Part shown: positions 52,180 through 60,014 of the stretch, piece by piece
How positions within the stretch are numbered: the stretch's first letter is position 1
Layout of the letters: each line of letters begins with the position of its first letter
Assembly: GCA_963664585.2 (NCBI GenBank)
Contig: CAXXEO010000015.1
Coordinates: forward strand, 1-64,000
DNA length: 64,000 nt
Reading direction: 5' to 3'
DNA from: G963664585 sp963664585
Lineage (GTDB): Bacteria > Bacillota > Clostridia > Oscillospirales > Ruminococcaceae
Position numbers and translations under genes: made by a program
The notes under the pieces: model-generated
Databases searched by the model: none
Seen by the model: the letters and a program-made list of their open reading frames with translations, nothing else
What the model was told of the DNA's origin: nothing

Positions 52180-53303
52180 ATTCGATAGATAATATTCCTC
52201 AGGAAAAATTTGTCTTCGTCCACAACGACGAAAAAATTCTTGATGCCAAGTTTGAGACACAACCCATTGGATATTTGAAGGATGCCCTGATCAGGCTCAA
52301 AAGGAATAAAGCGTCAGTGGTGGCTTTTTATATCATCTGTATCATTGCCTTTTTCTCTGTTTTCGGACCGGCGATGAATTCATACGGCTTTAACGATCAG
52401 AATGTGCAACACGCAAACATGCCGCCTAAAATCCCAGTTCTGGAAAATTTGGGTATTGCTGATGGAACGCGGCTGCTTTCTAACAAAAAAGCAACCAGCC
52501 TGACCGACACCAGCAAATTTCCCGAGGGCTCTATCGTCTCTGTACAAAATGAACGGCTCATCAATGGCGTCGAAATGGTCGATGTAGTCGTCGATTATTA
52601 CAAGTATGTAGGCGCTGAAGGCAAGTATTATTGGATGGGCACCGACTATCTGGGCAGGGACCAGTGGACAAGACTGTGGAGAGGCTCACGGGTGTCGCTG
52701 ATTATTGCGCTTCTTTCCGTCGCTGTCAATACAATCATGGGAATTGTCTATGGTGCCATTGCAGGATACTACGGCGGCTCAGTGGACATGGTGATGATGA
52801 GAATCACCGAAATTATCAGTGCCTTTCCCGAAGTCGTTGTTGTCACCCTTTTTATTATGTTTTTCGGTACAGGCATGACGTCCATTATTTTCGCCTTGGT
52901 CATCAGGGGATGGGTTCCAGTGGCGAGAATGGTTCGCGCACAGTTTTTTCGGTTCAAAGAAAGAGAGTATGTCTTGGCTGCCAAAACATTGGGTGTTAAG
53001 GACAGCGCTTTGATCTTCAAACACATTCTGCCCAACTCGATGGGACCCATTATCACCAGAATGATGATCGCAGTGCCGTCAGCCATCTTTACCGAGTCAT
53101 TTCTGGCCTATATCGGACTGGGCCTGCAGGCTCCGGAACCATCAATCGGCATACTGCTGTCAAATGGCCAGAAAGTGCTTCTGCTCTACCCTTATCAAAC
53201 ACTGTTCCCCGCTATCCTGATTTCAACATTGATGATCTGTTTTAACATGTTCTCCAATGGCCTGAGAGACGCACTTAACCCAACAATGCGCGGTCAAGAA
53301 TAA
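52176..53303 (+). CDS. Peptide ABC transporter permease, DppC type
   Basis: 375 residues. Longer than the usual 280-300 because of an external loop of about 100 residues between the first helix (VVAFYIICIIAFFSVFGP) and YYWMGTDYLGRDQWTRLWRGSR, where the permease domain starts. EAA loop: YVLAAKTLGVKDSALIFKHILPNSMGPI. Overlaps the DppB-type gene by 4 nt. The big external loop is shared with oligopeptide (OppC-like) systems rather than dipeptide ones. Confidence 0.92.
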   Translation: MNSIDNIPQEKFVFVHNDEKILDAKFETQPIGYLKDALIRLKRNKASVVAFYIICIIAFFSVFGPAMNSYGFNDQNVQHANMPPKIPVLENLGIADGTRLLSNKKATSLTDTSKFPEGSIVSVQNERLINGVEMVDVVVDYYKYVGAEGKYYWMGTDYLGRDQWTRLWRGSRVSLIIALLSVAVNTIMGIVYGAIAGYYGGSVDMVMMRITEIISAFPEVVVVTLFIMFFGTGMTSIIFALVIRGWVPVARMVRAQFFRFKEREYVLAAKTLGVKDSALIFKHILPNSMGPIITRMMIAVPSAIFTESFLAYIGLGLQAPEPSIGILLSNGQKVLLLYPYQTLFPAILISTLMICFNMFSNGLRDALNPTMRGQE

Positions 53304-53315
53304 TGAGGTGCAAAT

Positions 53316-54371
53316 ATGAATGATCATAGAGAAGAGATATTAAGCGTAAAAGACTTACGCGTATCTTTCCGGGGTTATGCAGGGAATGTACGTGCAGTCA
53401 GGGGCGTCTCGTTTGATCTCAAAAAAGGCGAGACCATTGCTATCGTCGGTGAATCAGGCTCGGGAAAATCGGTCACCGTTAAAACCATTATGGGTATTCT
53501 CTCAAAAAACGCCATCATAGACAGCGGCGAAATATCGTACGAGGGCAAGGATCTGACCAAAGTTTCTGAGGATGATTTTCATCAAATCCGCGGAAAAAAG
53601 ATCGGACTCATCTTTCAAGATCCGTTGTCCGCTTTGAATCCCATCATGAAAATCGGCAATCAGATAACCGAGGTTCTGATACTGGAGAAAAAGATGTCAA
53701 AGGAAGTGGCGAAAGCCAAGGCCATTGAACTGATGACCGCGGTGGGTATCCCACAGCCAGAAGTGCGTTTTAACCAGTACCCATTCCAATTTTCCGGGGG
53801 TATGCGGCAAAGAATCGTCATTGCGATCGCTTTAGCCAACGATCCTGAAGTTTTAATTTGTGATGAGCCTACAACGGCACTGGATGTAACCGTTCAGGCC
53901 AAGATTTTGGAACTCATCGATCAAATTAAGAAAGAAAGAAACATCTCGGTCATATTTATCACACATGACCTGGGGGTCGTGGCCAATATAGCGGACCGTG
54001 TCTATGTGATGTACGCAGGTAAAATCGTCGAGTATGGAACCTGTGAAGATATTTTCTTCTCTCCTGCTCATCCCTACACCTGGGCTCTGTTGTCTTCTAT
54101 GCCCGATCTGGAAACCAAAGAAAAACTTCTTGCGATTCCAGGTACACCCCCCAATATGGTGTATCCACCCAAGGGGGATGCATTTGCCGAAAGAAATCAA
54201 TATGCCATGCAGATTGACTTTGAAGAGGAGCCGCCCTATTTTAAGGTAAGTGAGACGCATTATGCTGCTACCTGGCTTCTGCATCCCAACGCACCCAAAG
54301 CCTTGCCGCCGGAAATCCTCAGAAACAGAATTGCGCGCATGCGGTCAGAGGAGGTAAATAGCGTTGGATAG
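53316..54371 (+). CDS. Peptide ABC transporter ATP-binding protein, DppD type
   Basis: 351 residues. Walker A GESGSGKS, Q-loop FQDPLSALNP, signature FSGGMRQR, Walker B LICDEPTTALD and switch His in ITHDLG. The C-terminal oligopeptide/dipeptide domain is present (HPYTWALLSSMPDL, IPGTPPNMVYPPKG), but the usual cysteine cluster for an iron-sulfur site is not complete. First of the two ATPases; the second starts within its last codons. Confidence 0.94.
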   Translation: MNDHREEILSVKDLRVSFRGYAGNVRAVRGVSFDLKKGETIAIVGESGSGKSVTVKTIMGILSKNAIIDSGEISYEGKDLTKVSEDDFHQIRGKKIGLIFQDPLSALNPIMKIGNQITEVLILEKKMSKEVAKAKAIELMTAVGIPQPEVRFNQYPFQFSGGMRQRIVIAIALANDPEVLICDEPTTALDVTVQAKILELIDQIKKERNISVIFITHDLGVVANIADRVYVMYAGKIVEYGTCEDIFFSPAHPYTWALLSSMPDLETKEKLLAIPGTPPNMVYPPKGDAFAERNQYAMQIDFEEEPPYFKVSETHYAATWLLHPNAPKALPPEILRNRIARMRSEEVNSVG

Positions 54372-55311
54372 TACACAAAAAGACAACCTGCTTGAAGTGA
54401 AAAATCTGAATATGCAGTTTAGTTCGGGAAAGGGAAAGAACAAAGCAGTGGTAAAGGCCATTGACAACGTTTCTTTCAACGTGCGTGAAGCAGAGACCTT
54501 CGGCCTTGTGGGAGAAAGCGGATGTGGAAAAACCACGACAGGAAGAACTATTATCCGTTTATATGACCCCCTCAGCGGTGAAGTAAAGTTCAGGGGCCGT
54601 GAAATCACTGGAAAAATGACCGGAGATTTGCGAAAATACATAACCTCCAATATTGCGATGATCTTTCAGGACCCGGTCGAGTCGCTGAATCCCCGTATGA
54701 CTGTACGGGAAATTATTGGCGAAGGGCTTAAGGTAAAGGGAATCAAGGACACGCAGGAAATCGACCGAAGAGTCTATGATATGCTTGACAAGGTGGGTCT
54801 TACCCATGAGCACGCGAGCCGCTACCCCCATGAGTTTTCTGGCGGGCAACGTCAGCGCATTGGCATAGCGAGGGCCATCATTACAAATCCTGCTCTTGTG
54901 ATTGCGGATGAACCCGTGTCGGCATTGGATGTATCGATCCGGGCACAGGTCATCAACCTGCTCAACGACCTGAAGAAGGAACTGGGTCTGACCGTGCTTT
55001 TTATTGCCCATGACCTATCGGTCGTCAAATATTTCTCCGACAGAATAGGCGTTATGTACTATGGGAAGCTGGTAGAAATAGCGGAAAGCGAAGAGCTGTA
55101 TCGAAACCCTATTCATCCCTATACCAAGGCACTTCTTTCCGCGGTGCCCCAGCCAAACCCCGTTTCAGAAAAGAAAAGGGTTCGTATCGCTTATGACCCC
55201 AAGAAACAGCATGATTACAGTGTGGAAAAACCCAGTCTTGTCGAAATCACAAAAGGGCACTTTGTATATGCGTCCCCTTCCGAAGCAGAGAGTTATCACA
55301 AAGTTTTATAA
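54364..55311 (+). CDS. Peptide ABC transporter ATP-binding protein, DppF type
   Basis: 315 residues from a TTG at 54364 with GAGGAGG 9-11 nt upstream. Walker A GESGCGKT, FQDPVESLNPRMTV, FSGGQRQRIGIARA, VIADEPVSALDVS, IAHDLSVV, and the DppF end HPYTKALLSAVPQPNP. Overlaps the DppD-type gene by 8 nt. Together the two ATPases energise the importer. The first amidohydrolase follows after 30 nt, so uptake and hydrolysis are in one transcript. Confidence 0.94.
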   Translation: MDSTQKDNLLEVKNLNMQFSSGKGKNKAVVKAIDNVSFNVREAETFGLVGESGCGKTTTGRTIIRLYDPLSGEVKFRGREITGKMTGDLRKYITSNIAMIFQDPVESLNPRMTVREIIGEGLKVKGIKDTQEIDRRVYDMLDKVGLTHEHASRYPHEFSGGQRQRIGIARAIITNPALVIADEPVSALDVSIRAQVINLLNDLKKELGLTVLFIAHDLSVVKYFSDRIGVMYYGKLVEIAESEELYRNPIHPYTKALLSAVPQPNPVSEKKRVRIAYDPKKQHDYSVEKPSLVEITKGHFVYASPSEAESYHKVL

Positions 55312-55341
55312 TAACAATCAAAAGAATGGAGGCTGTGTCTC

Positions 55342-56511
55342 TTGCTGCTGGTTAAAAACTGCAATCTAATTGATATGGCGGGAATCTATGAAGAAAAATA
55401 CGATCTATTAATTGAAGAGGGTAAAATCAAGGAGGTCGGCAAAAACATCAAGGCTGTGGAAGGATGGGACGTAATCGATGCGGCGGGAAGGCTTGTGACA
55501 CCCGGCATTGTAGAATCCCATTGCCACACCGGATTTTCCGCTTGGGCGGCAGACGATGCTGACGTCAATGAAACAACCAATGCCGCTGTTCCCGGAATCC
55601 GTGGAGTGGACGCTGTCAATCCAATGGACTTCTCATTCCGAAACGCACTGGAAAATGGAGTAACCACCTTGATTACCGGACCGGGCAGTTCCAATGTGAT
55701 CGGCGGAACCTTTGTTGCGATTAAATCCTATGGGAAGACCGTAGAGGAATCTGTGATCAACCCCGAAATCTGTATGAAAATGGCGCTCGGAGAGAACCCC
55801 AAACTTAACTATGGCAAAAGAGGAAAGGCACCCTCTACCAGAATGATGAGCGCCGCCCTCATACGAGAGCAGCTTTTCAAGGCAAAGGAATACCGCCAAA
55901 ACTGGCAAAGCTATCAGGATAAAATTGCGGCCAGAGAAACAGCCAGCTTTACTTATGACATCCATCTGCATTCGCTGATGCGTGTGTTTGACGGGATGCG
56001 TGTAAAAATCCATTGTCATCAGGCGGATGATATTATAACCGCAATGCGCATTGCTGATGAATTTGGGCTTCGATACACACTGGAGCATTGTACAGAAGGA
56101 CATTTGATTTTAGATGAAATCAAAAAGAGAAACGCACAGTGCATTCTGGGGCCAATCGTCGGCGGCAAGGGGAAATTCGAGCTGCGCAATAAAACGGCGC
56201 AGATCGCAGGTATTTTTGAAAAAAACGGTATTGAATTCTCCATTACCACTGACAACGGCGTAATCCCCATGGATGGACTGCTCATGCAAGTGGCTATTTT
56301 GGTTAAAAATGGACTTTCACGAAAAGGCGCTTTACGTGCTATTACCATTAATGCAGCGAGAGTGACCGATGTTGACGGCCGTGTCGGAAGCCTTGAGATC
56401 GGAAAAGACGCGGATCTCGTGATTTGGAACGTGGATCCTTTGGCGACCATGAGTGAGGTTGGTATGGTCATTGTCGATGGCAAGGTGAGATTTGAAAGAG
56501 AGGCTGTGTAA
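55342..56511 (+). CDS. Metal-dependent amidohydrolase, first of a tandem pair
   Basis: 389 residues from a TTG at 55342 (GGAGG 9 nt upstream). Amidohydrolase superfamily: the zinc pair His60/His62 in ESHCHTG, His224/His226 in KIHCHQADD, His249 in LEHC, and catalytic Asp304 in TTDNGV. The end SLEIGKDADLVIWNVDP is typical of the imidazolonepropionase/dihydroorotase-like branch. It should cleave an amide, cyclic amide or related bond in the imported compound. The next gene is a paralogue with about the same length but none of these ligands. Substrate not predictable; the nearby cysteine desulfidase hints at a cysteine-containing compound. Confidence 0.9.
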   Translation: MLLVKNCNLIDMAGIYEEKYDLLIEEGKIKEVGKNIKAVEGWDVIDAAGRLVTPGIVESHCHTGFSAWAADDADVNETTNAAVPGIRGVDAVNPMDFSFRNALENGVTTLITGPGSSNVIGGTFVAIKSYGKTVEESVINPEICMKMALGENPKLNYGKRGKAPSTRMMSAALIREQLFKAKEYRQNWQSYQDKIAARETASFTYDIHLHSLMRVFDGMRVKIHCHQADDIITAMRIADEFGLRYTLEHCTEGHLILDEIKKRNAQCILGPIVGGKGKFELRNKTAQIAGIFEKNGIEFSITTDNGVIPMDGLLMQVAILVKNGLSRKGALRAITINAARVTDVDGRVGSLEIGKDADLVIWNVDPLATMSEVGMVIVDGKVRFEREAV

Positions 56512-56512
56512 G

Positions 56513-57652
56513 ATGTTCATCATTAAGAATTGTAATTTGATCAATATGGCGGACATTTTCGAACAGCCCAAAGACCTGATCATTGAAGATGGAAAAATTA
56601 AAGAGATTGTGGACTGCGGGACATTTCCGGACTTTCAGGGCGCTGAGACCATCGATGCGGGCGGATGCTATGTAACACCCGGTTTTGTTGAGCCTCATTG
56701 TCAAGTAGGCGTCAAAGAGCAGGTATATCGCTTTGAAGGCAATGATGCTGATGAGGTGAGTGGTCCGATTTTACCCCAGCTTCGTGCGATTGATGCGATC
56801 AACCCGGGCGACGAGGGCTTCCAGATGGCATTAAAAGGTGGAGTCACTACTGTTATAACAGGCCCGGGAGATTCGAACCTCATAGGCGGAACCTTTGCAG
56901 CCGTCAAAACCTTTGGCGAAACGGTCAGCGATATGGTAATCGAAGACGAAATTGCTTTTAAAATGGTTTTGGGAAATGAGCCCAAGAATGCATACGGCAG
57001 CAAGGGTAATATGCCAAAAACCAGAATGGCGTCTGCAAGCTTAATACGCGAAGCACTTTATAAGGCAAAAGAATATTATGGGAACTACAAAAGCGCTCAA
57101 TCGCAAAAATTTGATATCAAAATGCATTCACTCATGAGAGTGTTTGATGGCATGCTGGTGAAAATTAAAGCGAATCAGGCCAATGATATCATGACGGCCA
57201 TCAGACTGGCCGAGGAATTTGGTCTAAATTACACGATAGACGAGTGTTGCGACGCCCATTTGATTCTCCAACAGCTTAAAGACCACAATGTGAAATGTAT
57301 TGTCGGACCGCTCTATGGTTCAATTCATGACTATGAGCACAGAAACAGGAATGCTGCTGCTGCCGGTGTTTTAGAGCAAAATCAGATACCATTCGCTGTT
57401 TCTACGGGTCATCCTGCCATGAACCAGGAATTAACGACTGTACAGCTGGCTATCTTGCATAAAAAGGGCTTGTCCCGCAAGAAGGCATTTCAAGCGGCCA
57501 CGATAGACGCAGCCAGACTAGTCGGACTTGAAAACCGTATAGGCAGCCTTGAGATCGGTAAGGATGCTGATATTGTGATCTGGGACGGGGATCCGCTGGA
57601 TTATTACTCTTCAGCAGTCAAAGTGATTATTAATGGAAAAATAGCGCTCTAG
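56513..57652 (+). CDS. Amidohydrolase paralogue lacking the metal ligands (probable pseudoenzyme)
   Basis: 379 residues from the ATG at 56513 (AGAGAGG 9 nt upstream), one base after the first amidohydrolase stops. It aligns with its neighbour along the whole length (ITGPGDSNLIGGTFAAVKTFG, MHSLMRVFDGM, SLEIGKDADIVIWDGDP). The catalytic residues are changed one by one: HxH becomes HCQ (Gln64), HCH becomes KAN (219-221), the LEHC histidine becomes Glu244, and the TTD aspartate becomes Gly299. The rest of the fold is intact with no frameshift, so it is under selection as a protein. Probably a structural or regulatory partner of the active paralogue. Confidence 0.88.
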   Translation: MFIIKNCNLINMADIFEQPKDLIIEDGKIKEIVDCGTFPDFQGAETIDAGGCYVTPGFVEPHCQVGVKEQVYRFEGNDADEVSGPILPQLRAIDAINPGDEGFQMALKGGVTTVITGPGDSNLIGGTFAAVKTFGETVSDMVIEDEIAFKMVLGNEPKNAYGSKGNMPKTRMASASLIREALYKAKEYYGNYKSAQSQKFDIKMHSLMRVFDGMLVKIKANQANDIMTAIRLAEEFGLNYTIDECCDAHLILQQLKDHNVKCIVGPLYGSIHDYEHRNRNAAAAGVLEQNQIPFAVSTGHPAMNQELTTVQLAILHKKGLSRKKAFQAATIDAARLVGLENRIGSLEIGKDADIVIWDGDPLDYYSSAVKVIINGKIAL

Positions 57653-57794
57653 TATAGATTCAGAATATGCAAGGCTAAGATTTTACAGAGTGCTAGCAAA
57701 TATTAAAATTTTGCATGTATACAGCTTGTATATCTGTGGCAGCGAAGAAAATACCCATTGGACATAAAATGACGGATGAAAAACTAGCATGCAT

Positions 57795-57829
57795 GCGGAG
57801 AAGCCCTTTCAGGGGATAGGCTTCTCCGC
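57795..57829. terminator. Hairpin ending the importer/amidohydrolase operon
   Basis: GCGGAGAAGCC and GGCTTCTCCGC, perfect 11-bp arms, 13-nt loop, weak T-tail. 143 bp after the last stop of the operon. Confidence 0.65.
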
Positions 57830-57855
57830 AATAGCTTTGCCCATTCAATTTGTCA

Positions 57856-57961
57856 TATAGTTGATTAACTTGAAAACAAGCTTGCGATTTCTTCCCCCGC
57901 CGAAGGCGGGGGAAGAAAATGACGTTATATATATAGCCAGTTTTTAAGTTAATTGGCTATA
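57856..57961 (-). repeat. MITE-A copy 13 (reverse orientation)
   Basis: 106 bp, near-consensus, loop GAA. It separates the amidohydrolase operon from the cysteine desulfidase gene. The rest of 57653-58103 holds only the hairpin above. Confidence 0.95.
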
Positions 57962-58103
57962 GATCACGCCAGTCTGCATACAGGATGATTGGACAAAAGA
58001 CTGTGAATATAGTTTTTTTGCTAATTTCTCAAGAATCATAGACACAAAGCCATTATTAATAAAAAATGTATCAAAAGGTAACTGAGAAAGGAAACAACAA
58101 AAA

Positions 58104-59375
58104 ATGCTGGATCAAAAAATTTATAACGAGTACATTGCTATTTTGGAAGAAGAACTCATCCCCGCTCTGGGGTGTACTGAGCCGATTGCGATTGCCTACG
58201 CGGCGGCGAAAGCAAGAGAGGTGCTGGGTGATCTTCCTGAGAAGATCATTGCAGAATGCAGTGGCAATATTATTAAGAATGTAAAAGGCGTCACTGTTCC
58301 AGGGACCGGAGACATGAAAGGCATTGAGACTGCCGCGATTTTGGGGGCAGTGTGCGGCAATTCTTCCAAAAAGCTGGAGGTGCTTGCCGAAGTAAAGCCT
58401 GCAGATGTTCTGTATGCAAAAGAACTTGTAGAAAAGAATATCTGCGAGGTTCGTCTCATCCCGAATGTCGCCGGATTAAACATCGTGATTCACGCCATCA
58501 AAGGGGATGAAAGTGTAGTCGTAGAGCTGTTCGGCTCACATACTAATATTGTGAGAATCGAAAAAGACGGCCAAGTCATTTTAAAAACCGATCCCAACTG
58601 TTCAAACGCCAATGCACCGGATCATAGTCTTCTGAATTTAATAGATATCTATAAATTTATAGAAGAAGTGAATATTGAGGATATAAAACTGGTACTTGAC
58701 CGCCAAATTGAATTCAATATGAATATCGCAGAAGAAGGACTGCATCATCACTATGGTGCCAATGTGGGCGCAACTTTGCTCAAGCATTATGGCGATGATG
58801 TCAAGGTGCGCGCCCGAGCTTATGCTGCTGCCGGCAGCGATGCCAGAATGGGAGGATGTGCACTTCCCGTTGTGATTAATTCAGGCAGTGGAAACCAAGG
58901 TCTGACCGCTTCTCTGCCTGTTGTCCTCTATGCCAAAGAATTGGGTGCCAGTAAAGAAGCCACTTATCGTGCGCTGGCTTTGAGCAATCTGGTAGCCATC
59001 TATCAAAAAAACGGACTGGGCAAGCTGAGTGCATACTGTGGGGCGGTTTCAGCAGCATGCGGCAGCGCAGTCGCGATCACCTATCTCATGGGTGGAGACC
59101 GTGAAGCCATGGGCAGAAGTGTGACTAATACGTTGGGCAATGTTTCAGGAATTGTATGCGACGGCGCAAAATCCTCCTGCGCTGCAAAAATCGCCTCTTC
59201 ATTGGATGCGGCGATCATGGCAAGCATGATGGCCATGGACAATGAAGTGTTTGGTGTCAACGAGGGTCTGGTGAAGGGAAATGTGGAAGACACCATCAGA
59301 AGCATCGCCAGAATGGGGCGCGATGGTATGCGCGATACTGATATAGAGATCCTGAATATTATGATTGGGAAATAG
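58104..59375 (+). CDS. cyuA: L-cysteine desulfidase (CyuA/YhaM family, UPF0597)
   Basis: 423 residues, start after AAAGGA. GCTEP with Cys24 near the N-terminus and further cysteines at 312, 319 (YCGAVSAAC) and 352, 359 (VCDGAKSSC) match the residues that hold the 4Fe-4S cluster of archaeal cysteine desulfidase. The enzyme breaks L-cysteine into pyruvate, ammonia and sulfide. Some relatives are annotated as serine dehydratase alpha-like. It lies between the amidohydrolases and a second peptide importer, so cysteine or a cysteine derivative is a plausible product of the system. No cyuP-type transporter is adjacent. Confidence 0.9.
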   Translation: MLDQKIYNEYIAILEEELIPALGCTEPIAIAYAAAKAREVLGDLPEKIIAECSGNIIKNVKGVTVPGTGDMKGIETAAILGAVCGNSSKKLEVLAEVKPADVLYAKELVEKNICEVRLIPNVAGLNIVIHAIKGDESVVVELFGSHTNIVRIEKDGQVILKTDPNCSNANAPDHSLLNLIDIYKFIEEVNIEDIKLVLDRQIEFNMNIAEEGLHHHYGANVGATLLKHYGDDVKVRARAYAAAGSDARMGGCALPVVINSGSGNQGLTASLPVVLYAKELGASKEATYRALALSNLVAIYQKNGLGKLSAYCGAVSAACGSAVAITYLMGGDREAMGRSVTNTLGNVSGIVCDGAKSSCAAKIASSLDAAIMASMMAMDNEVFGVNEGLVKGNVEDTIRSIARMGRDGMRDTDIEILNIMIGK

Positions 59376-59591
59376 GGATACGCAACAAATTTTTATGTAT
59401 TTTTAATTTTTGTGCTATAATTAGAAAATGGATAATTTTGATAAATTATAAACTGCTAATATTCTCTTTTTTTAATGAAAAGATATATAGAAGGAATATA
59501 TCGCATACTTTTGTGTATATATTGCAAATTACGCTCATTAATTTGTGAGTTTATATGAATTTAGCCAAACTTTTTCTGATAGCTATATACG

Positions 59592-59611
59592 TTTTATGCA
59601 TTGTACAAATT
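59592..59611 (+). promoter_or_regulatory. Second copy of the 20-nt LysR-type box
   Basis: Exactly the same 20 bases as 48572-48591. TTGTAC here could be a -35 with TAAGAT 18 nt downstream. It lies 404 bp upstream of the second importer and 217 bp after cyuA. Confidence 0.6.
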
Positions 59612-59803
59612 ATTAACCTAGTGATAAGATTAATAGTGTCTGTTTGCCGAGTTTTCGAGAAATTTAAACATCTTCATAACTAGGATCTAATGGGCAGAGC
59701 ATAAGCCTATGAGAAAAATGCATGACTCGAAAATATGATCGGCGGTTAAGAAAATGACAAGGATTTTATTGAATGACATGTGGCACTCTTTTGCATGAAA
59801 ATA

Positions 59804-59885
59804 TTGACAAGCCTGCAAGGTGCTATTATAATAGCACACATAGCAAAGGTGCTGCAGGTTTTTATCTGTAGTACCTTTTTTAATA
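59804..59885 (+). promoter_or_regulatory. Consensus promoter with palindromic operator and leader attenuator
   Basis: TTGACA (59804-59809), 17-nt spacer, TATAAT (59827-59832). The -10 box is inside the perfect palindrome GTGCTATTATAATAGCAC (59820-59837). Starting near 59839 the RNA forms AAGGTGCTGCAG / CTGTAGTACCTT with a T-tract by 59885, a terminator after about 45 nt. A repressor site and an attenuator, or a very short RNA, therefore precede the second importer, whose start is at 60015. Confidence 0.8.
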
Positions 59886-60014
59886 AAATCATTCTAGCTA
59901 CAAGTATTGTGACAAATACACTTAGAAGAATTCAGTGTGCTTAAAACAGTGATATGCCTGTCAATCTTTTATTTTGGGTTTCCTACATCACATTTAATAT
60001 ATTGGAGGTAAAAA

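Noticed and set aside
1928..57961. The repeated 106-bp sequence as a CRISPR array or rho-independent terminators only
   Set aside because: Copies are dispersed singly over 56 kb, have inverted ends and TA duplications, and one is nested in another repeat; this is a mobile element pattern.
57966..58018. Attenuator upstream of cyuA (CAGTCT...AGACTG followed by a T-run)
   Set aside because: Only a 6-bp stem with a long loop; too weak to call.
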